Below, piece by piece: positions 50,476-58,636 of a DNA stretch of 64,000 bases. Both the position numbers and the translations under genes were made by a program. The stretch's first letter is position 1. Every line of letters begins with the position of its first letter. The stretch lies in contig CP036290.1 of the NCBI GenBank assembly GCA_007750655.1, positions 2,232,001 to 2,296,000 of the forward strand, read 5' to 3'. The notes below the pieces were generated by a model. It saw only the letters and a program-made list of their open reading frames with translations. It was not told the DNA's origin and did no database searches. The stretch comes from Rohdeia mirabilis (GTDB lineage Bacteria > Planctomycetota > UBA1135 > GCA-002686595).

Positions 50476-52773
50476 TCAGCGGTCGGATGCGAAGCGTTTC
50501 GTGCGCTCCGACAGGCTCTTCTGACGCTCGAGGAGGTCCCGCGTCAGGCTCAGGACCGATTGATAGTTGTCCCACTCGGCCAGGCGCTCGAGCAGGGCCT
50601 CGACGAGCAGCGTTCCGTCGCGCGCGGCGTCGGACGCTTCGAAGAGACGCACGGCGAGGGTCTCGGGATCGCGCGCGGCGGCGGCTTCGTCGAGGGCCGT
50701 GGCGGCCGTCGTCAGCGGCCCGTCCATGAGTTCGAGCGCGAGAGCCGCGATCGACACCAGGTGCGATCCGAAGCCTTCGGCGGTCGCGGCGTCGCCCGTG
50801 CTCTTCTCCACGACGCGGCGCCACGGATCCGCATCGAACGTGCGACTGCGCCGGTCGGCGAGTTCGCGGTCGAGCGTCTCGAGCAGGCCGTCGGCCTTCT
50901 CGTCGAGCCGTGCGTACAGGACCATCTCGCAGACCGACGTGAGTTCGCGGACCAGCGTCCGGCCGTCGGACTCGGCGCGCCGAGCAAGTGCGAGCGCGGC
51001 CCGCAGACCCGTGGCTTCGTCGCCGGTCGTGATCTCGGCCTCGTCGACCAGACTGGCCAGCTCCTCGGCTCGCCGCCGGCTCTCGACCAAGCGCTCGGAC
51101 AGGGAACTGCCGAGGCCGCGCGCGCGCCCGAGGCGATCCTTCACCCGCCGCATGAGTTCCTCGTTGCCGAGCACGCGCAGCCGCAACGTGTCGTCGCGAC
51201 CGATCTGGGGCGGCGTCGCGCGGTCGGACGCGGTGAACTCGACGGCGATCTGGCTCCCGATCCCGTCGCCCTCGCCCAGAAGTTCGGGCAGTTCGAAGCG
51301 CAGGGTCGTGTGCCACTCGCCGTCGGTGCCTTCCACGGCGGGAACGAGATCGAGGCGCCCCTGCGCGACGATGGGTCCGTCGCCGCCGGCGCGTGCGACC
51401 CAGGTGGCGTCGGCCAGTCCGAAGTCGTCGCGCAGCGCGAGAACGACGCGCACCGCGCCGGTGGCCGACGTCTCGACGTCGCTGCGCGAGGGAACGAGGC
51501 GAACCACTTCGGGCGCGCGGTCCTCGATCGCGTCGATCGCGAAGAGTGCGGGGTCCGGGCTGGTCAGTCCGCGGTCGTCCGTCAGGTCGAAGCGCAAGCG
51601 CAGGCTCTCCTCGATCCGCAGCTCGTGGAACAGGACGGGCGCGCTGCCGAGCTCGTCGACCAGATCGGTGGGGGCCGCACGGCGTTCGACGTCCACGACG
51701 CGCTCGGTCGGCAGGAGCGCGAGCTGTGCCGCACAGTCGACCGGTGTCGTCGCGGCCCAGATCCGCAGCGTCGAACCCATCAACGCCGTGCCTCCGGTGT
51801 TCACGAAGCGACGCGGGCCGATGCCGGCGTAGGGCGGCGCGATCACTTCGAGCACGACGGCCGACAGGTCCGGCGGATCGACGATCGTGATCGTGGCGTT
51901 CGGACGCCCGTCGTCGTCGTCACCGCCGGTCACCACCAGGCGATCGGCGCGCGTGACCGAGCGCAGGACGGCGCGGAACACGCCGCGGCTGTCGGGCATC
52001 AGCACCTGCGGCAGCGAGTCCGTGCTCGACACGCGCACGGAGTCCGGCGTGACCGACCCGTCGACGGCGCGGACGGAGAGCGTCACGTCGCCGCCGCGCG
52101 GAACGATCAGACGCAGTTCTTCTTCGCCCGGATTCTCGACGATCGCGCCGGAGAGAACCTCGAGCTCGAGCGTCGTTCGGCGCGGCCACGGCAGGTCGGC
52201 ACCGACCAGGCGCGCGGCGAACACGTTCGCGAGCGGCGATGCGACGAGCGGGACGGCGGCCAGGCCCACGGCGACGGCTCCGAGCACCGCGCGGCGTGCA
52301 CCCGGTCGCAGATCGACCAAGGTCGAGGCGCGCACGCTGCCCGCCGCCTTCTCTGCGCGTTCGAGCAGGCGTTCGGTGAGAGCGCGCGTCAGGGCCGGTT
52401 CGCTCTGCCTGTCGTGGCGCTGCAGGTCCACGGCACTGACGAGCAGTTCCTCGCGCTGCGGCAGTCCGCGTTCCAGAAGGAGCGCCAGCCCCGAACGTCC
52501 GGGAAGTGCTCGCAGCGGCAGGATCAGGCGCCGCCAGACCGTCGCCGCGACGAACGTCACCAGCCCCGCGAGCGAGAGCAGTCGCACCACGCGCGGCAGG
52601 TCGAGCGACCAGTCCGCGAGGAACGCGAGCCCGACCCACAGGCCGAGGACGAGCAGCACACGTCCGGTGCCCTCGACCCAGGCCGCGCGGGCGAGGAGTC
52701 GACCCAGACGGTCGAGCGCACGGGCCAGTTCGGGCGTGCGTTCGAGGCGGACGTCGTCGTTCGTGCGGTTCAC
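50476..52773 (-). CDS. DUF4175-like membrane protein
   Basis: 765 aa. Two transmembrane helices at about 37-85 (GRVLLVLGLWVGLAFLADWSL and VVRLLSLAGLVTFVAATVW) and a third near 165-185 leave a large extracytoplasmic part. Residues about 200-440 alternate strands with motifs seen in DUF4175 proteins (VLEVIAPPYAGIGPRRF, FELRIEESLRLRFDLTDDRGL). The C-terminal third is helical (NEELMRRVKDRLGRARGLGSSLSERLVESRRRAEELASL). In this family the gene typically sits beside coiled-coil and VWA genes, as here. The molecular function is unknown. It starts four bases after the stop of the upstream toroid gene. Confidence 0.8.
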   Translation of the reverse strand: MNRTNDDVRLERTPELARALDRLGRLLARAAWVEGTGRVLLVLGLWVGLAFLADWSLDLPRVVRLLSLAGLVTFVAATVWRRLILPLRALPGRSGLALLLERGLPQREELLVSAVDLQRHDRQSEPALTRALTERLLERAEKAAGSVRASTLVDLRPGARRAVLGAVAVGLAAVPLVASPLANVFAARLVGADLPWPRRTTLELEVLSGAIVENPGEEELRLIVPRGGDVTLSVRAVDGSVTPDSVRVSSTDSLPQVLMPDSRGVFRAVLRSVTRADRLVVTGGDDDDGRPNATITIVDPPDLSAVVLEVIAPPYAGIGPRRFVNTGGTALMGSTLRIWAATTPVDCAAQLALLPTERVVDVERRAAPTDLVDELGSAPVLFHELRIEESLRLRFDLTDDRGLTSPDPALFAIDAIEDRAPEVVRLVPSRSDVETSATGAVRVVLALRDDFGLADATWVARAGGDGPIVAQGRLDLVPAVEGTDGEWHTTLRFELPELLGEGDGIGSQIAVEFTASDRATPPQIGRDDTLRLRVLGNEELMRRVKDRLGRARGLGSSLSERLVESRRRAEELASLVDEAEITTGDEATGLRAALALARRAESDGRTLVRELTSVCEMVLYARLDEKADGLLETLDRELADRRSRTFDADPWRRVVEKSTGDAATAEGFGSHLVSIAALALELMDGPLTTAATALDEAAAARDPETLAVRLFEASDAARDGTLLVEALLERLAEWDNYQSVLSLTRDLLERQKSLSERTKRFASDR

Positions 52774-52777
52774 GCGT

Positions 52778-54019
52778 TCAGCGTTGGAAGATGGGGAGGT
52801 AGCGGTAGGGGATCTCGAGGATCAAGCAGGCCATCGCCGTTCCGAAGGCGTCGCCGGGCCCGACCTCGTTGGTCCAGGCGCCGTCCTCGCGCTGCATGCC
52901 GAGCAGTTCGTCGCGCAGCTCCATGAAGTACGGGCGCCAGTAGTTGATCCCTCCGTTGGTGCCGGCGGTGTACATGGCCTGCACGCCGTAGTAGTGGCCG
53001 TACCAGAAGAAGTAGTGCCCGCCGCGGCGTCCGCCGAAACTGCGGTTGAAGTCGCCCATCTCGCGCCGCAGGTAGTCGAGTCCCTGGCGGATCGCGTCGT
53101 CGGAGTAGATGCCCAGACCGTGCAGCGCCGTGACGCCGGCCGCGGTGAGCGGGAACGACGAGCGGCTCATGCTGCCCTTCTGGTAGTGGAACGCGCCGAC
53201 CTCGTCGTACATGTAGCCGCCGCGGCGCGAACCGGACGACTCGGTGATGGCGGACGAGATGACGTAGTCCGCCGCACGGTCGACGGTGCTCTTCGGGACG
53301 CGGATGCCGATGTTGCGCGCCGCTCGCAGGGCCAGGACCTGGCACACGACGATCGACATGTCGGACTCGGGCGCGAAGGGTTCGTAGCGCCAGCCGCCCT
53401 CGGCGTTCTGCACGTCGACGATGAAGTCCACCGCCTTCTGCAGGGAGCGCTTCACGTCCTCGCGCCGCGTCATGCCGTAGACCTCGGCCAGGAAGAGCGT
53501 GGCGAAGGCGTGGCTGTACATCCGCGTTCCGGCGTGCGTGATGTACCCGTCGTCGCCCGAGGCACCGAGCACGAACTCGAGACCGCGTTCGACCGTGGTG
53601 CCGTACTCGCCGCGCCCGGGCAGGTGTCCGCCCGCGAGGAAGGCCATCAGCGCCAACGAGGTGACACCGACGTGACCCGTGTCGGCGTCGTAGTTGTAGC
53701 CGCTGTTGAGCTTGTAGCCGACCTTGCCCTGCCAGCTGCCGTCGGCCTGTTGCTGGGCGGCGAGCCAGGCGAGTCCGCGGCGGATCGCGTCGACCTGTTC
53801 GGGCGTGATCGTGACGCTCTCGTAGGCGGCGCGTTGGTCGTCGACGCCGGTGGTCACGGGCGTCGAGGCGGCCAGTTCGACGGCCGCAGCGGTGGCGATC
53901 GGTTCCGCGACGGAGCGCGACGACGAAGCGCCGCCCAGGCCGGCCACGAGGGCGAGGGTCGCGATGGAACCGACGAGCCCGAAGGCCGCGGCGCCGCGCG
54001 TGCGTGAGCGAACGTTCAT
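52778..54019 (-). CDS. Exported squalene-cyclase-like repeat protein, LPIFQR tail
   Basis: 413 aa. The signal sequence is at about 8-34 (GAAAFGLVGSIATLALVAGLGGASS). The rest is an alpha/alpha toroid of QW-like repeats: GLAWLAAQQQADGSWQGKVGY, SLALMAFLAGGHLPGRGEYGTTVERGLEFVL, AVDFIVDVQNAEGGWRYEPF, MQREDGAWTNEVGPGDAFGTAMACLILEIP. No DxDD cyclase motif and no zinc-binding Asp-Cys-His set of prenyltransferases is evident, so a structural or ligand-binding role is more likely. It ends YRYLPIFQR, nearly identical to the end of its 372-aa paralogue. Its ATG overlaps the stop of the PQQ-like gene (ATGA). Confidence 0.85.
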   Translation of the reverse strand: MNVRSRTRGAAAFGLVGSIATLALVAGLGGASSSRSVAEPIATAAAVELAASTPVTTGVDDQRAAYESVTITPEQVDAIRRGLAWLAAQQQADGSWQGKVGYKLNSGYNYDADTGHVGVTSLALMAFLAGGHLPGRGEYGTTVERGLEFVLGASGDDGYITHAGTRMYSHAFATLFLAEVYGMTRREDVKRSLQKAVDFIVDVQNAEGGWRYEPFAPESDMSIVVCQVLALRAARNIGIRVPKSTVDRAADYVISSAITESSGSRRGGYMYDEVGAFHYQKGSMSRSSFPLTAAGVTALHGLGIYSDDAIRQGLDYLRREMGDFNRSFGGRRGGHYFFWYGHYYGVQAMYTAGTNGGINYWRPYFMELRDELLGMQREDGAWTNEVGPGDAFGTAMACLILEIPYRYLPIFQR

Positions 54020-57000
54020 TTCCACACCTCGATGCGTTCGGACGATTCGTCGTCCAGGTCGTTGCAGATCAGCCACAGCGTGTCGCGGTACCCGATCAAG
54101 TCGATGTTCTCGAAGTCGCCGAAGTCGTTGGGCAACATCCGGTGGACCTCCTTCGTGCCGTTCTCGAGACGGAAGAAGCCGATCCGCAGTCCGACGCGCC
54201 CGGGCGCGCGGTTGCTGGCGTGCTCGACGTCGGAGCTGCCCCAGACGATCGCGACGAACTCGTCGGAGACGACGGGCAGCGTGCGCGACACGTCGGTCAG
54301 GTAGTCGTCCGTCAGGCGCAGCCGCTGCTTCCAGCGTCGGCCCAGCGGCAGGGCGATGGCGCTCAGGCGGGCGTCGGACGAGACGCCGTCGTGCCAGAGC
54401 GTGAAGAGGAACGGTGCGTCGAGCTCGATCCACTCGCGGTAGCCGACGCCGATGACGGCTTCGTCGGGATCGAGGCGTTCGATCACGCGCGCTCCGCCGA
54501 GGCGCGGCTCGATCTCGAACAGGCTTCCGCCGCCTCCGCTCGCCAGATCGGTCGGATAGGCGAGCGCGAAGAGCGAGTCGCCGTACTCGATCACGGCGCC
54601 GAGCGTCGCGATGCTGCCGTTCACGGCCAGGTCGCGGCGCCAGGCGCGTTCGCCGAGTCGCACGTCCCAGGCACAGATCGCACCCTGCTCGAAGAGCGGC
54701 ACGACGAGGCGACCGTCGACCACGCGCAGCTGCGGGCGGTCGCGGGAATCGAGCGCACAGTCGAGGTCGAAGTCGATGCGTCGTGCGCCGGTGACCAGGT
54801 CGAGGCACACGACGCGCGACGCGCCCTCGATGCCTTCGGACACCAGCGTGACGCGTCCGCCGTCGATCAACGGCCGCAGCCAACGACCGGGGGGCAGGTC
54901 GATCTCCCACAGGGTCTCGCCCGTCAGGAGCTCGAGGGCGACCACGGCGCTGGGGAGACCGACGCGGTAGACGGTCGCGACGGCGACGCCTTCCCGGGCG
55001 CTGAGTTCCTGGGCGAGGACGAAGGCTTCGCTCGACGTGCGTTCGGGCGGCGGCCAGCTCCAGCGTTCGCGGCCCGTGTCGATGTCGGCCGCGTAGATCC
55101 GCCCGCTGCGCAGCCAGACGAGCGCCTCGGGAGCGAGCGCGTGCTGGCGCGAGGTGGGGAACGGCGCACCGCTCTCGAAGGCCACGCGGCGCGACGAAGC
55201 GCCGTCGGAGAGAGGCAGACGTTCGAGGCGGTCGCGGCGGTGGATCAGGAGCTCGTCGCCGTCCTCCTCGCCGGCCGTCGCGTGCAGGCGACCGATGATC
55301 TCGAACGGGCCGGTGATCGACTGTTCGAGGCGGATCTGATCGCCGAACGTCGGGCGCCCGGTCTGCACGCCGTCGACCGTCATGGGGCGCGTGCGCAGCA
55401 CCGGCAGGATCTCGGAGGCGGTCAGGCCGCGCACCGGATCGCTCGTTGCGCGCCAGTCGGGAACCCGGCGTCCGAGGTCCTCGAGCACCACGCGCGCCAG
55501 CGAGCCGTTCCCGCTGGCGTCGGCGAGCAGGGCCAGGCGCACGAGGCGGTCGTCGCTCCAGACCGCGGCGCGGGCGGCGCTGGAGGAAGCGGAGCTCTCG
55601 AGCGCCGCCGCGTCGCGGCCGCGGGACAACGCCAGGGCGAGGTCGCCCGAGTCGAGGGCCAGGTCGAGTCCGAGCGCCAGTGCCTCACGGCTCGCGTCGG
55701 CGAACGGGTAGCGTCGCAGGAGGTCGTCGAGGCGCGCGAGGTCGCCGCTCGCGCGGACCGCGTCCAACTCGGCGGTCGCGGCGGCTTCGAAGGGCGCGTA
55801 GCTCGTCGGGTCGACCGCGAGCCAGCGCGCGATCGAACGCAGACTGGCGTCGGCCACGGTCGTTCCGCGCGCGAGAGCGACGGGGCCGAAGCGTTCGAGA
55901 CACGACTGCCAGGCCGCCACGGCGCGCGCGGCGTCACCGTTCGATCCTTCGGCGGCGAACGCGCGTTGAACGGCGACCCACACGCGCGCTTCGACGGCTT
56001 CGGGGTCGGCGCCTTCGAGCCACGCCGTCCAGGCGGGGTCGTTCGCCAGCTCGCGCGCCGGAACGACGATGAACGGAGCGCGCGCGTCGACGGCGCGCAG
56101 GGCCGTCTCGAACGCCGCCGGATCGCCCATCGCGCGGCGCAGGCGGGCGAGTGCGATCAACGGGGCGAGCGCATCGGCCGGCGTGCGCACGGTGTCGGCG
56201 GCGCGTGCGAGCAGTTCGGCGGCGCGTTCGAGGCGACCGGTCGAAGCGAGGAGTCCCGACTCGACGAGCACGGCTTCGGCGTACAGCGCGCGCAGCTCGG
56301 CCGACGCGTCGACCTGGGGATCGAGGGCGGCGCGCAGCCGTTCGTGGTTCGCGAGCGCCGTGTCCGAGTCACCGGCGGCGCGGGCCGCGTTCGCGCGGCG
56401 CAGCAGGAGGCGCCCGTAGGTCTCGAGGGCGCGCAGGTCGCTCGGGTCGCTCTCGAGTCGCGCCAGGGTGTGGGCCTCGAGCAGCTCGAGATCGAGGAAC
56501 GCCGTCACGCGATCGCCGCGCAGCGCGACGATGGCTCCCTCGGCGACCGTCACGTTGCCGATGGCGCTCGGGTCCCAGTCGAACTCCTCGTCCTCGCGGC
56601 GCGCGCCGGTCAGGTCGTGAACGAACAGTCGCGTTTCGCTCGGCACGAGGATGCGGTCGCGGAACAGCCGCGTGTGCGGACCCTGACCGTAGGCGCCCGC
56701 CTGGGGTACGAGGTCGCGCGGCAGCGCCACGCCGAGTTCGGTCTCCTCGAGGAGACCGGCGCCGAAGAGGTCCGTCCAGCCCGCGAGCAGCGCTCCGCCG
56801 AGCACGAGCTGTCCGTCGCGCACACCGAGCAGGCTGTCCACGTCGAGGCGCAGCAGCGAACCGTCGGATCCGCGCCGCGGCGACAGGCGCCGTTGGTCGC
56901 GCGACCACGCGACGCGCCCCGTGTCGAGGTCGAGGGCGAGCAGGTCCGACGAGTCGGTGGGCGTCGCGAACACGAGGCCGTCGGCGACGACGGGCGGGAC

Positions 57001-58542
57001 GTTGCGCCACACGCGGCGGCGCTCGGTCCGGCGCCACATGCCGCTCGTGATGGGCAGAGGGATCGGTTCGTAGGTCGCCTGCCACTTCACGGCGCCGGTC
57101 TCGAGGTCGAGGCTCGCGACGGAACCGAGCTGCGAGCAGACGAGCACCTGCGACTCGTGCACCACGAGCGGCGCGCACGAGAACTCCTCCTCGTGGCGGT
57201 TGAACATGTTGAGCGCGCGCTGGCCGCTGACGACGCGCGTCGACCAGATCACCGAACCGTTCGCGGGGTCGATGCAGGCCACGCGCAGTTCGATGCGACC
57301 TTCGACGCGTGCGAGCGGAACGAGCAGGAGTCCGTCCGCTGCGGTGGGCGGTGCCGCGACCGAGAGGCCGTCGATCGAGGGCGCCACGCCGTTGCCGGGC
57401 TCGTGGCTCCACAGGAGTTCACCGGTGCGCGCGTCGTGGGCGAACAAGCGTCGCTCGGGGATCCGACTCGTGACCTGGATCGTCTGGTAGGTGAAGTCCG
57501 CCTGGCTCGAGATGGGCAGTTGGAGCGGCGACACGACCACGTCGCCGACCAGCGTCGAACGCACGCGCACCGCCGGGTAGTCGATCGCGCGGAAGTAGTC
57601 CTCGACCTCGCGGCGCGGAACGAGGTCCCAGCCGTCCGGGCGCTCCGTGCGCCACAGCTCGTCGCCACCCATCAGGTCCAGGCACAGCACCTCGAGCGAA
57701 GTGTTGACGAACAGCCGGTCGCCGCGCGTCGCCGCGAACAGCGCGTACGGCGCCGACGCGGGCCAGCTGGAGGCGAACGGTCCGTCGGGGAGTTCGACGG
57801 TCCAGCTGTGCAGCGGGCCGCGCGGCATCGCGAGAGGCTCGCCGTCCTTCGGCGCGCCGGTCCCAGGGTCGGCGGCGCCGCGCTGGGCGCTCTCGATCTC
57901 TTGCAGCGCACGTTCGCGCCGCTCGAGAGCGTTCGCGAGCTCCGTGTCCGTCCGATCGCTCGCATCGCGGCGGGCGGCTTCCCACGCGGCGCGCGCGCGG
58001 TCGATGCGACCCTCGCTGAGGCGCAGATCGCCGACGGCCAGCCAGGCGCGTACGGCGTGATTCGTGCGCGGGAAGAGTCGCGCCGCTTCGAGCAACGCGC
58101 CCGAGTCGCGCGTCGAGGCGGCGTAGCGCACGATCGGCGCGGCGCGTTCGGTGCACCATTCCTCCCACGCGCGGCGGGACTCGGCGTCGAGTGCGTCGAG
58201 GCGCGCCTCGATCCAGGCTTCGACGCCTTGGTGGTGGGGGTAGTGGCCGGGGCTCTCGCCCGCGAAGCGCGCCGGCAGGACCTCGGTGCCGTGGTCGGCC
58301 AGCAGGCGCCCGAAGGTCGCGAACACGGTCGGGAGGCGGCCGAGTTCGAGGGCCTCGAGCGCGCGGTCGGCCAGGGCTTCGCACTCGCGGCTGGTGTTGA
58401 GCGAGAAGACCTGGGTGCCGCGGTCGACCTCGTCCTCCTGGACGCGAGCCGCGCCGAACGCCGGGCCGACGCACGCGCCCAGGACCGCGAGGGCGAGGCC
58501 CGCGCGTCGGACGAGGTCGGTCGTTCTGGTCGAGGTCACCAC
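54016..58542 (-). CDS. Large exported TPR/PQQ-like beta-propeller protein
   Basis: 1508 aa. Signal peptide at about 12-32 (RAGLALAVLGACVGPAFGAARVQ). Residues about 45-230 are helical and TPR-like (ALADRALEALELGRLPTVFATFGRLL, WLAVGDLRLSEGRIDRARAAWEAAR). PQQ-like/quinoprotein propeller blades follow (LFAHDARTGELLWSHEPGNG, LRVACIDPANGSVIWSTRVVSG, LASLDLETGAVKWQATYEP style). There is a further helical stretch at about 730-1030 and a second propeller near the C-terminus (VVALELLTGETLWEIDLPPG, VVCLDLVTGARRIDFD). No enzymatic PQQ residues are identifiable, so a scaffold role is likely. Starts considered: GTG 58542, GTG 58539 and an upstream ATG 58617; I chose 58542 because TAGAAT lies five bases before it. 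Confidence 0.85.
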   Translation of the reverse strand: MVTSTRTTDLVRRAGLALAVLGACVGPAFGAARVQEDEVDRGTQVFSLNTSRECEALADRALEALELGRLPTVFATFGRLLADHGTEVLPARFAGESPGHYPHHQGVEAWIEARLDALDAESRRAWEEWCTERAAPIVRYAASTRDSGALLEAARLFPRTNHAVRAWLAVGDLRLSEGRIDRARAAWEAARRDASDRTDTELANALERRERALQEIESAQRGAADPGTGAPKDGEPLAMPRGPLHSWTVELPDGPFASSWPASAPYALFAATRGDRLFVNTSLEVLCLDLMGGDELWRTERPDGWDLVPRREVEDYFRAIDYPAVRVRSTLVGDVVVSPLQLPISSQADFTYQTIQVTSRIPERRLFAHDARTGELLWSHEPGNGVAPSIDGLSVAAPPTAADGLLLVPLARVEGRIELRVACIDPANGSVIWSTRVVSGQRALNMFNRHEEEFSCAPLVVHESQVLVCSQLGSVASLDLETGAVKWQATYEPIPLPITSGMWRRTERRRVWRNVPPVVADGLVFATPTDSSDLLALDLDTGRVAWSRDQRRLSPRRGSDGSLLRLDVDSLLGVRDGQLVLGGALLAGWTDLFGAGLLEETELGVALPRDLVPQAGAYGQGPHTRLFRDRILVPSETRLFVHDLTGARREDEEFDWDPSAIGNVTVAEGAIVALRGDRVTAFLDLELLEAHTLARLESDPSDLRALETYGRLLLRRANAARAAGDSDTALANHERLRAALDPQVDASAELRALYAEAVLVESGLLASTGRLERAAELLARAADTVRTPADALAPLIALARLRRAMGDPAAFETALRAVDARAPFIVVPARELANDPAWTAWLEGADPEAVEARVWVAVQRAFAAEGSNGDAARAVAAWQSCLERFGPVALARGTTVADASLRSIARWLAVDPTSYAPFEAAATAELDAVRASGDLARLDDLLRRYPFADASREALALGLDLALDSGDLALALSRGRDAAALESSASSSAARAAVWSDDRLVRLALLADASGNGSLARVVLEDLGRRVPDWRATSDPVRGLTASEILPVLRTRPMTVDGVQTGRPTFGDQIRLEQSITGPFEIIGRLHATAGEEDGDELLIHRRDRLERLPLSDGASSRRVAFESGAPFPTSRQHALAPEALVWLRSGRIYAADIDTGRERWSWPPPERTSSEAFVLAQELSAREGVAVATVYRVGLPSAVVALELLTGETLWEIDLPPGRWLRPLIDGGRVTLVSEGIEGASRVVCLDLVTGARRIDFDLDCALDSRDRPQLRVVDGRLVVPLFEQGAICAWDVRLGERAWRRDLAVNGSIATLGAVIEYGDSLFALAYPTDLASGGGGSLFEIEPRLGGARVIERLDPDEAVIGVGYREWIELDAPFLFTLWHDGVSSDARLSAIALPLGRRWKQRLRLTDDYLTDVSRTLPVVSDEFVAIVWGSSDVEHASNRAPGRVGLRIGFFRLENGTKEVHRMLPNDFGDFENIDLIGYRDTLWLICNDLDDESSERIEVWK

Positions 58543-58547
58543 GAGTG

Positions 58548-58553
58548 ATTCTA
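58548..58553 (-). promoter_or_regulatory. -10-like element inside the long operon, possible leaderless start
   Basis: TAGAAT on the minus strand in the 94-base gap between the VWA gene and the TPR/PQQ-like gene, ending five bases before the GTG at 58542. It may be an internal promoter that adds expression of the downstream part of the operon. Confidence 0.35.
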
Positions 58554-58636
58554 GGTCAGGGACGGCTCTGTCACCGGCCCTCGGATTCCCCCGCGCGTCG
58601 CCGTGGATCCGGTCCACCGCGCGCGGGACGAGCGGG

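Noticed and set aside
54004..58548. A 1514-codon open frame on the plus strand antisense to the TPR/PQQ-like gene
   Set aside because: GC-rich codon bias keeps the antisense frame open. The minus-strand product has a signal peptide and recognisable propeller motifs; the antisense product is a His/Arg/Val-rich string without domains.
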